DNA from: DATCDE01 sp038252405 | Lineage (GTDB): Bacteria; Actinomycetota; Actinomycetes; Prado026 | Direction of reading: 5' to 3' | DNA length: 27,797 nucleotides | Assembly (NCBI GenBank): GCA_038252405.1 | Contig: JBBSAJ010000033.1 | Span: 1 to 27,797 of the forward strand | Shown here: one piece after another, positions 8,279 through 14,892 of the stretch | How positions within the stretch are numbered: the stretch's first letter is position 1 | How the letters are laid out: each line of letters starts with the position of its first letter | Notes under the pieces: generated by a model | Seen by the model: the letters and a program-made list of their open reading frames with translations, nothing else | Databases searched by the model: none | Told to the model about the DNA's origin: nothing | Program-made: the position numbers and the translations under genes

Positions 8279-8976
8279 TCCCAGTCCTCGCTCTCGCCGG
8301 AGACCGCACGCTGGAGATCCACGTCGGCGGCCGCGCCGCGGGCGGTGAGCCGCCCGCCGCGCAGCACGAGCACGTCGTCGGCGACGTCCGCGGCCCGTTG
8401 CAGGTCGTGGCTGACCAGGACGACGGTCAGTCCGCCGCCGACCAGGCGGCGGATCACCTCGTCCACCGCGTGGGCACTGGTGGCGTCCAGCGAGGACGTC
8501 GGCTCGTCCAACAGCAGCGCCTCGGGCCGGACGGCGAGCGCCCGGGCCAGGCACAGCCGCTGCCGCTCCCCGCCGGACAGCCCCTCGGTGCCCCGGCCGA
8601 GCAGGTCCTCCGGCAGCGCCACCCGGCGCAGCAGGTCGGCGGCGTCGGCGTCCGGCAGGTCCGGCGCACCCACCCGCAGCTCCTCGGCCACCTGGCCGGT
8701 GAGCAGGGTGGGCTGCTGCGCCACCAGCCCCACCCGGCGGCGCAGGTCGGTGGGGTCCAGCGCGGGCAGCGGCACCTCGCGCAGCAGCACCCGGCCGGAC
8801 GTCGGCTCGGCCAGCCGGTTGAGCATCCGCAGCAGGGTGCTCTTGCCGGAGCCGCTCGGTCCGACGATCGCCGTGCAGCGGCCCTCGTGCAGGTGGTCGG
8901 TGACGTCGACGAGGATCGGCCGCCCGTCGGCGACCAGGCCGACGTGCTCGAGGGTGAACAGCGGGGCGGGGTCCAC
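8275..8976 (-). CDS. fetA: FetA-like ABC transporter ATP-binding protein
   Basis: The protein is 233 residues with all ABC ATPase motifs in order. These are Walker A GPSGSGKST (K45), Q-loop VAQQPTLL, signature LSGGERQRL, Walker B ALLLDEPTSSLD and the H-loop His in LVSHD. It is the likely energy-coupling partner of the overlapping fetB permease, together forming a FetAB-type exporter. GTG 8976 was chosen because it begins just before the first beta strand (LFTLEHVGLVADGRPI) and has GAGG 8 nt upstream. The longer open frame to 9324 would run through the 11-bp repeat array and gives low-complexity sequence unlike the family. It is the first gene of the leftward block and diverges from mraZ. Confidence 0.92.
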   Translation of the reverse strand: MDPAPLFTLEHVGLVADGRPILVDVTDHLHEGRCTAIVGPSGSGKSTLLRMLNRLAEPTSGRVLLREVPLPALDPTDLRRRVGLVAQQPTLLTGQVAEELRVGAPDLPDADAADLLRRVALPEDLLGRGTEGLSGGERQRLCLARALAVRPEALLLDEPTSSLDATSAHAVDEVIRRLVGGGLTVVLVSHDLQRAADVADDVLVLRGGRLTARGAAADVDLQRAVSGESEDWE

Positions 8977-9025
8977 GGCGGCAGCCTCGCACGGCTGCCC
9001 CACTCCGCCCCACCCGGACCGCTCC

Positions 9026-9058
9026 CAGCACCGATCCAGCACCGATCCAGCACCGATC
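9026..9058. repeat. 11-bp tandem repeat array 1 (three copies)
   Basis: CAGCACCGATC is repeated three times without a mismatch at 9026-9036, 9037-9047 and 9048-9058. The period is close to one helical turn. The unit is nearly the reverse complement of the unit in array 2 (shared core CCGATC/GATCGG), so the two arrays can pair into a long imperfect hairpin around 9060-9075. Confidence 0.9.
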
Positions 9059-9072
9059 CGGGGCCGGCCAGG

Positions 9073-9115
9073 TGCGGATCGGCTGCGGATCGGCTGCGGA
9101 TCGGCTGCGGACCGG
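9073..9115. repeat. 11-bp tandem repeat array 2 (three copies plus a partial)
   Basis: TGCGGATCGGC is repeated at 9073-9083, 9084-9094 and 9095-9105. A partial, mutated fourth copy (TGCGGACCGG) runs to 9115. The facing inverted partner is array 1. CCGATCC (9053-9059) and GGATCGG (9076-9082) form the inner perfect 7-bp stem. The array lies outside any gene I accept, between the divergent fetA and mraZ starts. Confidence 0.9.
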
Positions 9116-9226
9116 GCAGCCACCCCTGCCACGGCACTGCGGTGCCCCACTTCGCTCCACCGGGGCTGACCTGCGCGGATGCCAGCCGATGACCCGCCGA
9201 CACTGGGAGATCGGGGTCGGGAAGGG

Positions 9227-9254
9227 TTGACGGTGGGGGGAAGTGGAGTATGGT
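9227..9254 (+). promoter_or_regulatory. mraZ (dcw) promoter
   Basis: TTGACG (9227-9232) and TATGGT (9249-9254) are separated by 16 bp, matching 5 of 6 and 4 of 6 consensus bases. A start of transcription near 9261 would give a leader of about 43 nt to the mraZ GTG at 9304. The promoter is interleaved with the 10-bp-phased TGG boxes, as expected for autorepression by MraZ. Confidence 0.65.
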
Positions 9255-9268
9255 GGCGCGCACTGGAG
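9234..9268 (+). promoter_or_regulatory. MraZ operator: TGG boxes with exact 10-bp phasing
   Basis: TGGGG at 9234, TGGAG at 9244, TGGCG at 9254 and TGGAG at 9264 each start exactly 10 bp apart. MraZ is known to bind TGGGN repeats separated by 5 nt, which is the same period, and to repress its own operon. The boxes overlap the spacer, the -10 element and the likely start site, so bound protein would block RNA polymerase. An in-phase TGGGA at 9204 and in-phase GG runs at 9214, 9224, 9274 and 9284 extend the pattern. Confidence 0.7.
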
Positions 9269-9303
9269 CCAAGGGGAACCAGTGGGGTGGGGAGGTGGCG
9301 GCC

Positions 9304-9735
9304 GTGTTCCTCGGTACGTACCAACCCCGCCTGGACGACAAGGGCCGGTTGTTCCTGCCGGCGAAGTTCCGGGACGAGCTGGCGGGGGGTGTCGTGATCA
9401 CCAAGGGTCAGGACAACTGCCTGTTCGTCTTCACCCGGGCCGAGTTCGCCGGCATCACCCAGCGGATGGCCGAGGCGTCCTTCACCAGCAAGGCGGCCCG
9501 GGACTACTCCCGGGTGTTCTTCGCCGGCGCGTCCGACGAGGTCCCGGACCGGCAGGGCCGGATCACCGTCCCGGCCGCGTTGCGCGGCTACGCGGGCCTG
9601 GACAAGGACTGCGTCGTCATCGGTGCCAACACCCGGCTGGAGATCTGGGACGCCCAGGCCTGGGAGTCCTACCTGCAGACCAGTGAGCCGACCTTCGCCG
9701 AGCTGTCCGAGGAGGGCATCCCGGGTCTGGGCTGA
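9304..9735 (+). CDS. mraZ: Transcriptional regulator MraZ
   Basis: The 143-residue protein begins FLGTYQPRLDDKGRLFLPAK after its GTG start. It carries the two tandem AbrB-like MraZ half-domains, each with its D-x-x-GR signature (LDDKGRLFLPAKFRDEL, and PDRQGRITVPAALRGYAGL about 70 residues later). MraZ forms rings that bind repeats in its own promoter and control the dcw operon. GTG 9304 was chosen over the upstream in-frame ATG 9250 for three reasons. GGAGGT lies at 9291-9296, 8 nt away. The family begins at this point. ATG 9250 would lie inside the predicted -10 element. A 171-bp gap follows before the next small gene, so mraZ may be partly uncoupled from rsmH. Confidence 0.95.
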   Translation: MFLGTYQPRLDDKGRLFLPAKFRDELAGGVVITKGQDNCLFVFTRAEFAGITQRMAEASFTSKAARDYSRVFFAGASDEVPDRQGRITVPAALRGYAGLDKDCVVIGANTRLEIWDAQAWESYLQTSEPTFAELSEEGIPGLG

Positions 9736-9796
9736 CCCGCACGACGAGGACGCGCGGCGAGGTCTCCTCCCGCCCGAATGCTTCCCCGGCCGGTTC

Positions 9797-9820
9797 CTGG
9801 CGCACCTTCCCCGGTGCCAG
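9797..9820 (+). other. Hairpin in the gap after mraZ
   Basis: CTGG (9797-9800) and CACC (9803-9806) pair with GGTG (9813-9816) and CCAG (9817-9820). This leaves a TTCCCC loop and a 2-nt bulge. No T-run follows, so it is not a standard intrinsic terminator. It could pause or stabilise the transcript between mraZ and the downstream genes. The rest of 9736-9906 shows no supported gene. Confidence 0.35.
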
Positions 9821-9906
9821 GCGTCGACCAGCAGTCTCCCCCTCGCGGGCGGGCGGGGACCTGGCTACGCGTCCATGACCACCGCACCATCGATGAAGGG
9901 TCGAAC

Positions 9907-10098
9907 ATGAGCGCAGGCGTGGCGGCGGGGCCGACCGACCGGGGCACGGAGACCGCCCCCACGACGGTGCTCGGCACGGTGCTGAGCAGCGGGCTGCTCG
10001 ACCCGCGCAGCGGGTCGTTCGTGTTCCTGCTGGCCGTCGGGGCCACCGTCGGCGTCGTCGTGCTGGCCCATGCGCTGCTCACGGTCCTCGGCCTGTAA
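9907..10098 (+). CDS. Small single-pass membrane protein of unknown function
   Basis: The 63-residue protein starts MSAGVAAGPTDRG. The first half is polar and small-residue rich. The C-terminal 25 residues (FVFLLAVGATVGVVVLAHAL and onward) form one strong hydrophobic helix running almost to the end. AAGGG lies 7 nt upstream of the ATG, a reasonable ribosome-binding site. The stop is 7 nt before the rsmH start, where no good ribosome-binding site is visible, so translation of rsmH may depend on this gene. I do not recognise the family. Its place between mraZ and rsmH and its topology suggest a small envelope or division-associated protein, but that is inference. A non-coding leader is the alternative. 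Confidence 0.6.
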   Translation: MSAGVAAGPTDRGTETAPTTVLGTVLSSGLLDPRSGSFVFLLAVGATVGVVVLAHALLTVLGL

Positions 10099-10105
10099 CC
10101 CGCCC

Positions 10106-11071
10106 GTGTCTGCCCAGACCCCTGCACCACGGCACGAGCCGGTGCTCCTGGAGCGCTGCCTCACGCTGCTGGCCCCCGCGCTGGACCTGACCGACGCCGT
10201 CCTCGTCGACGCCACCGTCGGCCTGGGCGGGCACAGCGAGGCGATCCTGCGCCGGTTCCCGCAGCTGCGGCTGGTCGGCCTGGACCGGGACCCGCAGGCG
10301 CTGGGCCTGTCCCGCGACCGGCTGGCGCCGTTCGCCGACCGGGTCACCTTGGTGCACGCGGTGTACGACGCGTTGCCGGACGTGCTGGCCGAGCTCGGCC
10401 GGCCCCGGGTGCAGGGCGTCCTGTTCGACCTCGGGGTGTCCAGCCTGCAGCTGGACGAGCGCGAGCGGGGTTTCTCCTACGCCCAGGACGCACCGCTGGA
10501 CATGCGCATGGACCAGTCCGCCGGGCTCACGGCGGCCGAGGTCCTCAACACCTACCCGGCCGACCGGCTGGCCGCTGTGCTGCGGGAGTACGGCGAGGAG
10601 CGGTTCGCCAAGCGGATCGCCGACCGTGTCGTCCGGGAGCGGGCCAGCACGCCGTTGCGCTCCACCGGCGCACTGGTCAACCTGGTCCGCTCGGCCATCC
10701 CGGCCGCGACCCGGCGGACCGGTGGCAACCCAGCCAAGCGGACCTTCCAGGCGCTGCGGATCGAGGTCAACGGCGAGCTCGCCGCCCTCGAGGCGGCGCT
10801 GCCGGCGGCGCTGCGCGCGCTGGCGCTGGGCGGGCGGATCGTCGTCATGTCCTACCAGTCGCTCGAGGACCGGCTGGTCAAGCGGGCGCTGGCCGCGGGG
10901 GCGAAGGAGACGGCGCCGCCCGGCCTGCCCGTCGTCCCCGAGCAGGACCGGCCGTGGCTGCGGCTGCTGACCAGGGGGGCCGAGACCGCGCCCGCCGAGG
11001 AGGTCGCCGCCAACCCGCGGGCGGCGTCGGTGCGGCTGCGGGCCGCCGAGCGGATCCGGGAGGTCGCGTGA
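10106..11071 (+). CDS. rsmH: 16S rRNA (cytosine-1402-N4)-methyltransferase RsmH
   Basis: The 321-residue SAM-dependent methyltransferase modifies C1402 of 16S rRNA in the ribosomal P site. Visible family segments are HEPVLLERCLTLL, the SAM-binding loop VDATVGLGGHSEAIL, FDLGVSSLQLDERERGFSY, LDMRMDQSAGLTA, TGGNPAKRTFQALRIEVN and VVMSYQSLEDRLVKRAL. The GTG at 10106 is 7 nt after the preceding small gene and puts the HEPVLL motif about 11 residues in, as in homologues. An upstream ATG at 10070 would overlap that gene. The stop overlaps the ftsL GTG by 4 nt (GTGA), beginning the long chain of coupled genes. Confidence 0.96.
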   Translation: MSAQTPAPRHEPVLLERCLTLLAPALDLTDAVLVDATVGLGGHSEAILRRFPQLRLVGLDRDPQALGLSRDRLAPFADRVTLVHAVYDALPDVLAELGRPRVQGVLFDLGVSSLQLDERERGFSYAQDAPLDMRMDQSAGLTAAEVLNTYPADRLAAVLREYGEERFAKRIADRVVRERASTPLRSTGALVNLVRSAIPAATRRTGGNPAKRTFQALRIEVNGELAALEAALPAALRALALGGRIVVMSYQSLEDRLVKRALAAGAKETAPPGLPVVPEQDRPWLRLLTRGAETAPAEEVAANPRAASVRLRAAERIREVA

Positions 11072-11460
11072 GCACGAACACCGCGGCGGCGCCCCGCGCG
11101 CCGCTCGCCGCACCCGCGCCCCCGACCCGCTGGCTGCGCCCCGTCCCGCCGGCGGTGCTGTCGCCGTCCAGGGGAGCCTTCGCGATCCTCGTGGGCGGGC
11201 TGCTCGCGGCCGGGCTGCTCGGCCTGCTCGCGCTGAACACCGCGCTGGCCCAGCGGTCCTTCGTCGCCCACGACCTGTCCCAGCGGATCAACACCCTCAC
11301 CGACCGCGAGCAGGCGCTGCAGCAGGAGGTCGCCGTGCTGGAGTCCCCGCAGTCGCTGGCCACCAAGGCCGCGGCCCTGGGCATGGTGCCGAGCGGCAAC
11401 CCGGCATTCCTCGACCTGCGCACCGGTAAGGTGCTCGGCGTCCCGGCGCCCGGCCGGTGA
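11068..11460 (+). CDS. ftsL: Cell division protein FtsL
   Basis: The 130-residue bitopic membrane protein has a Pro/Ala-rich cytoplasmic N-terminus and one transmembrane helix at about 37-59 (FAILVGGLLAAGLLGLLALN). A periplasmic-side coiled-coil segment follows (DLSQRINTLTDREQALQQEV). The ending LGMVPSGNPAFLDLRTGKVLG is typical of actinobacterial FtsL. FtsL joins FtsQ and the FtsB/DivIC-type protein to activate the FtsW-FtsI synthase. It is poorly conserved overall, and the assignment rests on topology, the tail motif and position. The gene overlaps rsmH upstream and ftsI downstream by 4 nt each, both as GTGA. Confidence 0.88.
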   Translation: MSTNTAAAPRAPLAAPAPPTRWLRPVPPAVLSPSRGAFAILVGGLLAAGLLGLLALNTALAQRSFVAHDLSQRINTLTDREQALQQEVAVLESPQSLATKAAALGMVPSGNPAFLDLRTGKVLGVPAPGR

Positions 11461-13319
11461 GCACCACCCGCCAGCCACCGCGGCCGCCGGGCATCCGCGC
11501 GACCCCGCGCTCGACCGCCCGCCCCACCCCCCGCCAGTCGGCCGCGCCGAGGGCCCGCCGGGCCCCCGCCCGGCGCCCACCGGCCCGGCCGCGGCGCCGG
11601 CTGCTCTCGCTGGCCGACCCCCGCCGCCGGCTGCGCGCCGCGCTGCTGACGGCCGCCGTCGTCGGCTCGCTCTTCGTGGGCCGGCTGGTGGACCTGCAGG
11701 CCGTCCAGGCCCCCGCGTACGCCGCCGAGGCCGAGGCCGGACGGCTGCGCACGGTCGACCTGCCCGCCGTCCGCGGTGACATCACCGACGTGCACGGCGT
11801 GGTCCTGGCCACCAGCGTCGAGGCGTGGGACATCACCACCGACCAGACGCTGGTCACCGACCCGGCCGGCGAGGCCGGCCAGCTGGCCCCGCTCGTCGGC
11901 ATCGACGCGGCGACCCTGCAGAGCCGGCTGACCGGGACCAAGCGGTTCGGGTACGTGGCCCGGCAGGTCACCCCGAAGGTGTGGGACCAGGTCAAGGCGC
12001 TGGGCCTGCCCGGCATCTTCAGCGAGCAGACCAGCCGTCGGGACTACCCGTCGGGCGGCCTCGCCTCCAGCGTCATCGGCTTCGTGGGGCAGGACGGCTC
12101 CGGGCTCGGCGGCCTCGAGCTGGGCTGGCAGCAGCAGCTGGCCGGCAAGAGCGGGGTGCACATCTTCGAGGCCGGCGCCGGTGGTCGGGAGATCCCCTCG
12201 GCGTCCAGCGAGGAGACCGACCCGGTCCCCGGGGTGGACCTGCGGCTGACCATCGACCGGGACATCCAGTGGGAGGCGCAGCAGGCGCTGGCCGCCCAGG
12301 TACAGGCCGCCAAGGCCGACAGCGGCACGGTCGTCGTCATGGACCCGCGCACCGGCGCCATCCTCGCGCTGGCGACCGTGCCGTCGTTCGACCCGGCCGA
12401 CCCGGGGGCGGCCGCCCCGGCCGACCGCGGCAACCGGGCCCTGTCCGACGTCTACGAGCCCGGCTCCACCAGCAAGATCATGACCATGTCCGCGGTGATC
12501 CAGGAGGGCAAGCTCACCCCGAACAGCACCATCGTCGTGCCGTCGTCGCTTCGCCGCGGCGGGCGCACCTTCCACGACGACGTGCCGCACGGGCAGTGGA
12601 AGCTCACCCTGACCGGCGTCCTGGCCCGCTCCAGCAACATGGGCACCATGCTGGCGGCCGAGACCATCGGCCCGAACAAGCTCTACACCTACCTGAAGAA
12701 GTTCGGCATCGGCGACCCCACCGGCCTGGACTTCCCCGGGGAGAGCCCCGGGCTGCTCAGCCCGCCCAGCTCGTGGTCCACGGCCCAGTTCGAGACCATC
12801 GCGTTCGGCCAGGGCCTGGCCGTCAACGCGGTGCAGGCCGCGTCGGTGTACGCGACGATCGCGAACGACGGCGTGCGGGTGCAGCCCTCGCTGGTGGCCG
12901 GCAGCACCGGCCCCAACGGGGCCTTCACCCCGGCTCCCGCCCCCACCACGACCCGGGTGGTCAGCGCCACCACCGCCGCCGAGGTGCGCGCGATGCTGGA
13001 GAGCGTCGTCTCCGACGAGGGCACCGCTCCGATGGCCCGGATCCCCGGCTACCGGGTGGCCGGCAAGACGGGGACGGCGAACCGGATCGACTCCAGCTGC
13101 GGCTGCTACCGCGGCTACACGGCGTCGTTCATCGGGTTCGCCCCCGCCGACGCGCCTCGGCTGGTCGTCGCGGTGACCCTGCAGAACCCGAAGAACGGGC
13201 ACTTCGGCGGCCGGCTGGCCGGCCCGGTGTTCAAGAACGTCATGTCGTTCGCGTTGCAGACGCTGCAGATCCCGCCCACCGGGACCACGCCGCCACGTCT
13301 GCGGATCACCGCGCCCTGA
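11457..13319 (+). CDS. ftsI: Septal peptidoglycan transpeptidase FtsI (class B PBP, PBP3)
   Basis: The 620-residue protein has a Pro/Arg-rich cytoplasmic tail of about 55 residues and a transmembrane helix at about 62-78. The PBP dimerisation domain follows (VRGDITDVHGVVLATSVEAW, RRDYPSGGLASSVIGFVG). The transpeptidase domain has the catalytic S337-x-x-K340 (GSTSK), S392-S-N394 and K537-TGT motifs, in standard order. It crosslinks septal peptidoglycan as partner of FtsW, encoded six genes downstream. Two cysteines, C548 and C550, lie just after KTGT in SSCGCYRGYTASFIGF. The GTG start overlaps the ftsL stop by 4 nt. The following murE starts 16 nt later, one of the few gaps in this otherwise overlapping chain. 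Confidence 0.96.
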   Translation: MSTTRQPPRPPGIRATPRSTARPTPRQSAAPRARRAPARRPPARPRRRLLSLADPRRRLRAALLTAAVVGSLFVGRLVDLQAVQAPAYAAEAEAGRLRTVDLPAVRGDITDVHGVVLATSVEAWDITTDQTLVTDPAGEAGQLAPLVGIDAATLQSRLTGTKRFGYVARQVTPKVWDQVKALGLPGIFSEQTSRRDYPSGGLASSVIGFVGQDGSGLGGLELGWQQQLAGKSGVHIFEAGAGGREIPSASSEETDPVPGVDLRLTIDRDIQWEAQQALAAQVQAAKADSGTVVVMDPRTGAILALATVPSFDPADPGAAAPADRGNRALSDVYEPGSTSKIMTMSAVIQEGKLTPNSTIVVPSSLRRGGRTFHDDVPHGQWKLTLTGVLARSSNMGTMLAAETIGPNKLYTYLKKFGIGDPTGLDFPGESPGLLSPPSSWSTAQFETIAFGQGLAVNAVQAASVYATIANDGVRVQPSLVAGSTGPNGAFTPAPAPTTTRVVSATTAAEVRAMLESVVSDEGTAPMARIPGYRVAGKTGTANRIDSSCGCYRGYTASFIGFAPADAPRLVVAVTLQNPKNGHFGGRLAGPVFKNVMSFALQTLQIPPTGTTPPRLRITAP

Positions 13320-13335
13320 CCGGTAGCCTCGCGAC

Positions 13336-14892
13336 GTGCCTGTTCCAGCCCCCGACCCCGGCCAGGCGCCGCTCCCTCCGCGCCCGGCCGTGCCGGCCAC
13401 CCCGCTGGCACTGCTGGCCGAGTCCCTCGGGGCGGCGACAGTGGCCGGCGACGCCGAGCGGGTCGCGGTCACCGGGGTGACGCTGGACAGCCGCGACGTC
13501 CGGCCCGGCGACCTGTACGCGGCGCTGCCGGGCAGCCGCGCCCACGGCGCCGACTTCGCCGGGCAGGCGGCCGACCGCGGCGCCGCCGCGGTGCTCACCG
13601 ACCCGGACGGCGCCGGCCGCTGCACCGCCGCGGGGGTGGCCCTGCCGCTGCTCGTCGTCGACGACCCGAGGAGCGCCCTCGGAGCGCTCGCTGCGGTGGT
13701 CTACGGTCAGCCGGCGCACCGGCTGACCGTGTTCGGGGTGACCGGGACGAACGGCAAGACCACGACCGCCTACCTGCTGGACGCCGGGCTGCGGGCGGCC
13801 GGCCACCGCACCGGGCTGGTCGGCACCATCGAGACCCGGGTCGGGGACGACGTGCTGCCGAGCGTGCGCACCACCCCGGAGGCCCCCGACGTCCAGGCGC
13901 TGCTCGCGCTCATGGTCGAGCGCGGCTGCACCGCCGCCACCCTGGAGGTGTCCAGCCACGCGCTGGCGCTCGGCCGGGTCGACGGCCTGGTGTTCGACGT
14001 GGCCGGGTTCACCAACCTGTCCCAGGACCACCTGGACTTCCACGGCGACCTGGAGGGCTACTACCGGGCCAAGGCCAGCCTGTTCACCCCCGAGCGCTGC
14101 CGCCGCGCGGTGGTCTGCGTGGACGGCGACCACGGCCGCCGGCTCGCGGCCGAGGCGACCGTCCCGGTGATGACGGTGACCTGTGCCGACGTCCCCGGGG
14201 CCGACTGGCGGGCCGAGGACGTCGTCCACGACCAGGACGGCAGCACCCGGTTCCGCGTGGTCGGGCCGGCCGGCCCCCTCGAGGTGACCACCGGTCTGCC
14301 GGGGGCGTTCAACGTGGCGAACGCGCTGCTCGCCCTGGCCATGCTGACCGCCGCCGGGGTGCCCGTGGTGGCCGCCACCTCCGCGCTGGGCGGGGTCGCG
14401 GTGCCCGGCCGGATGGAACGGGTCCGCGCCGGCCAGTCGTTCTCGGCGGTCGTGGACTACGCGCACACGCCCGACGCCGTCTCCCGCGCGATCGAGGCGC
14501 TGCGCCCGGCGGTGACCGGGCGGCTGCTCGTCGTCCTGGGCTGCGGCGGCGACCGGGACCGGGCCAAGCGCCCGCTCATGGGCGAGGTCGCAGCCCGCGG
14601 TGCCGACCTGCTCGTGGTCACCGACGACAACCCCCGGTCGGAGGACCCGGCCCGGATCCGGGCCGCCGTCCTCGAGGGTGCGATGCGGGTGCCGGACGCC
14701 GAGCGGGCCGAGGTGCTCGAGGTGGGGGACCGTCGGGCGGCGATCGGGGCGGTCGTGGGCTCGGCCCACGCCGGCGACGCCGTGCTGGTGCTCGGCAAGG
14801 GTCACGAGCCCGGCCAGGAGCTGGCCGACCGGGTGCTGCCGTTCGACGATCGCGCGGTGCTGCGCGAGGCCATCGCGGGAGTGGTCGCGTGA
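13336..14892 (+). CDS. murE: UDP-MurNAc-tripeptide synthetase (UDP-MurNAc-L-Ala-D-Glu:meso-diaminopimelate ligase)
   Basis: The 518-residue Mur ligase adds the third stem-peptide residue. The N-terminal UDP-binding domain contains VTLDSRDVRPGDLYAALPG. The ATP loop is TGTNGKTTT with K141, EVSSHAL is present, and the carbamylated lysine is probably K246 in YYRAKASLF. The C-terminal domain has the DNPR motif (D431-R434), which family knowledge ties to meso-diaminopimelate rather than lysine, matching an actinobacterial wall. The GTG 13336 start gives a Pro-rich lead of about 25 residues and has no strong ribosome-binding site. A slightly later start cannot be excluded. The stop overlaps the murF GTG by 4 nt. 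Confidence 0.96.
   Translation: MPVPAPDPGQAPLPPRPAVPATPLALLAESLGAATVAGDAERVAVTGVTLDSRDVRPGDLYAALPGSRAHGADFAGQAADRGAAAVLTDPDGAGRCTAAGVALPLLVVDDPRSALGALAAVVYGQPAHRLTVFGVTGTNGKTTTAYLLDAGLRAAGHRTGLVGTIETRVGDDVLPSVRTTPEAPDVQALLALMVERGCTAATLEVSSHALALGRVDGLVFDVAGFTNLSQDHLDFHGDLEGYYRAKASLFTPERCRRAVVCVDGDHGRRLAAEATVPVMTVTCADVPGADWRAEDVVHDQDGSTRFRVVGPAGPLEVTTGLPGAFNVANALLALAMLTAAGVPVVAATSALGGVAVPGRMERVRAGQSFSAVVDYAHTPDAVSRAIEALRPAVTGRLLVVLGCGGDRDRAKRPLMGEVAARGADLLVVTDDNPRSEDPARIRAAVLEGAMRVPDAERAEVLEVGDRRAAIGAVVGSAHAGDAVLVLGKGHEPGQELADRVLPFDDRAVLREAIAGVVA

Larger units (their letters stand above)
8996..9164. repeat. Degenerate 22-bp direct repeat flanking the 11-bp arrays
   Basis: The segment 8996-9017 (beginning TGCCCCACTCCGC) is repeated at 9143-9164 (beginning TGCCCCACTTCGC). 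The two copies share nearly all positions of the first 18 bases apart from two C/T changes, then drift. They bracket the two 11-bp arrays. This could be a duplicated short intergenic repeat or the remnant of an insertion; only the sequence similarity is directly seen. Confidence 0.6.

Noticed and set aside
7461..8309. N-terminal extension of the MoxR protein
   Set aside because: The extension is antisense-like low-complexity sequence inside fetB, not MoxR; the family starts close to ATG 7460.
9026..9115. CRISPR array
   Set aside because: The repeat units are 11 bp and contiguous, with no spacers, and no cas genes are present.
9250..9303. Upstream in-frame ATG giving mraZ 18 extra residues
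   Set aside because: It lies within the predicted -10 element and operator, lacks a ribosome-binding site, and the family begins at the GTG 9304 with GGAGGT before it.
9797..9820. Intrinsic terminator after mraZ
   Set aside because: The hairpin is bulged and is not followed by a T-run; kept only as a hairpin.
9902..9907. LexA (SOS) half-site TCGAAC upstream of the small membrane protein
   Set aside because: The second half GTTCGA is not present at the required spacing.
9669..10130. Minus-strand open frame in the mraZ-rsmH gap
   Set aside because: Overlaps the ends of mraZ and rsmH, has no ribosome-binding site or domain, and the plus-strand small ORF is better supported.
10878..13625. 915-codon minus-strand open frame opposite ftsL and ftsI
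   Set aside because: Low-complexity translation, no motifs, and it lies exactly opposite well-conserved coding sequence.
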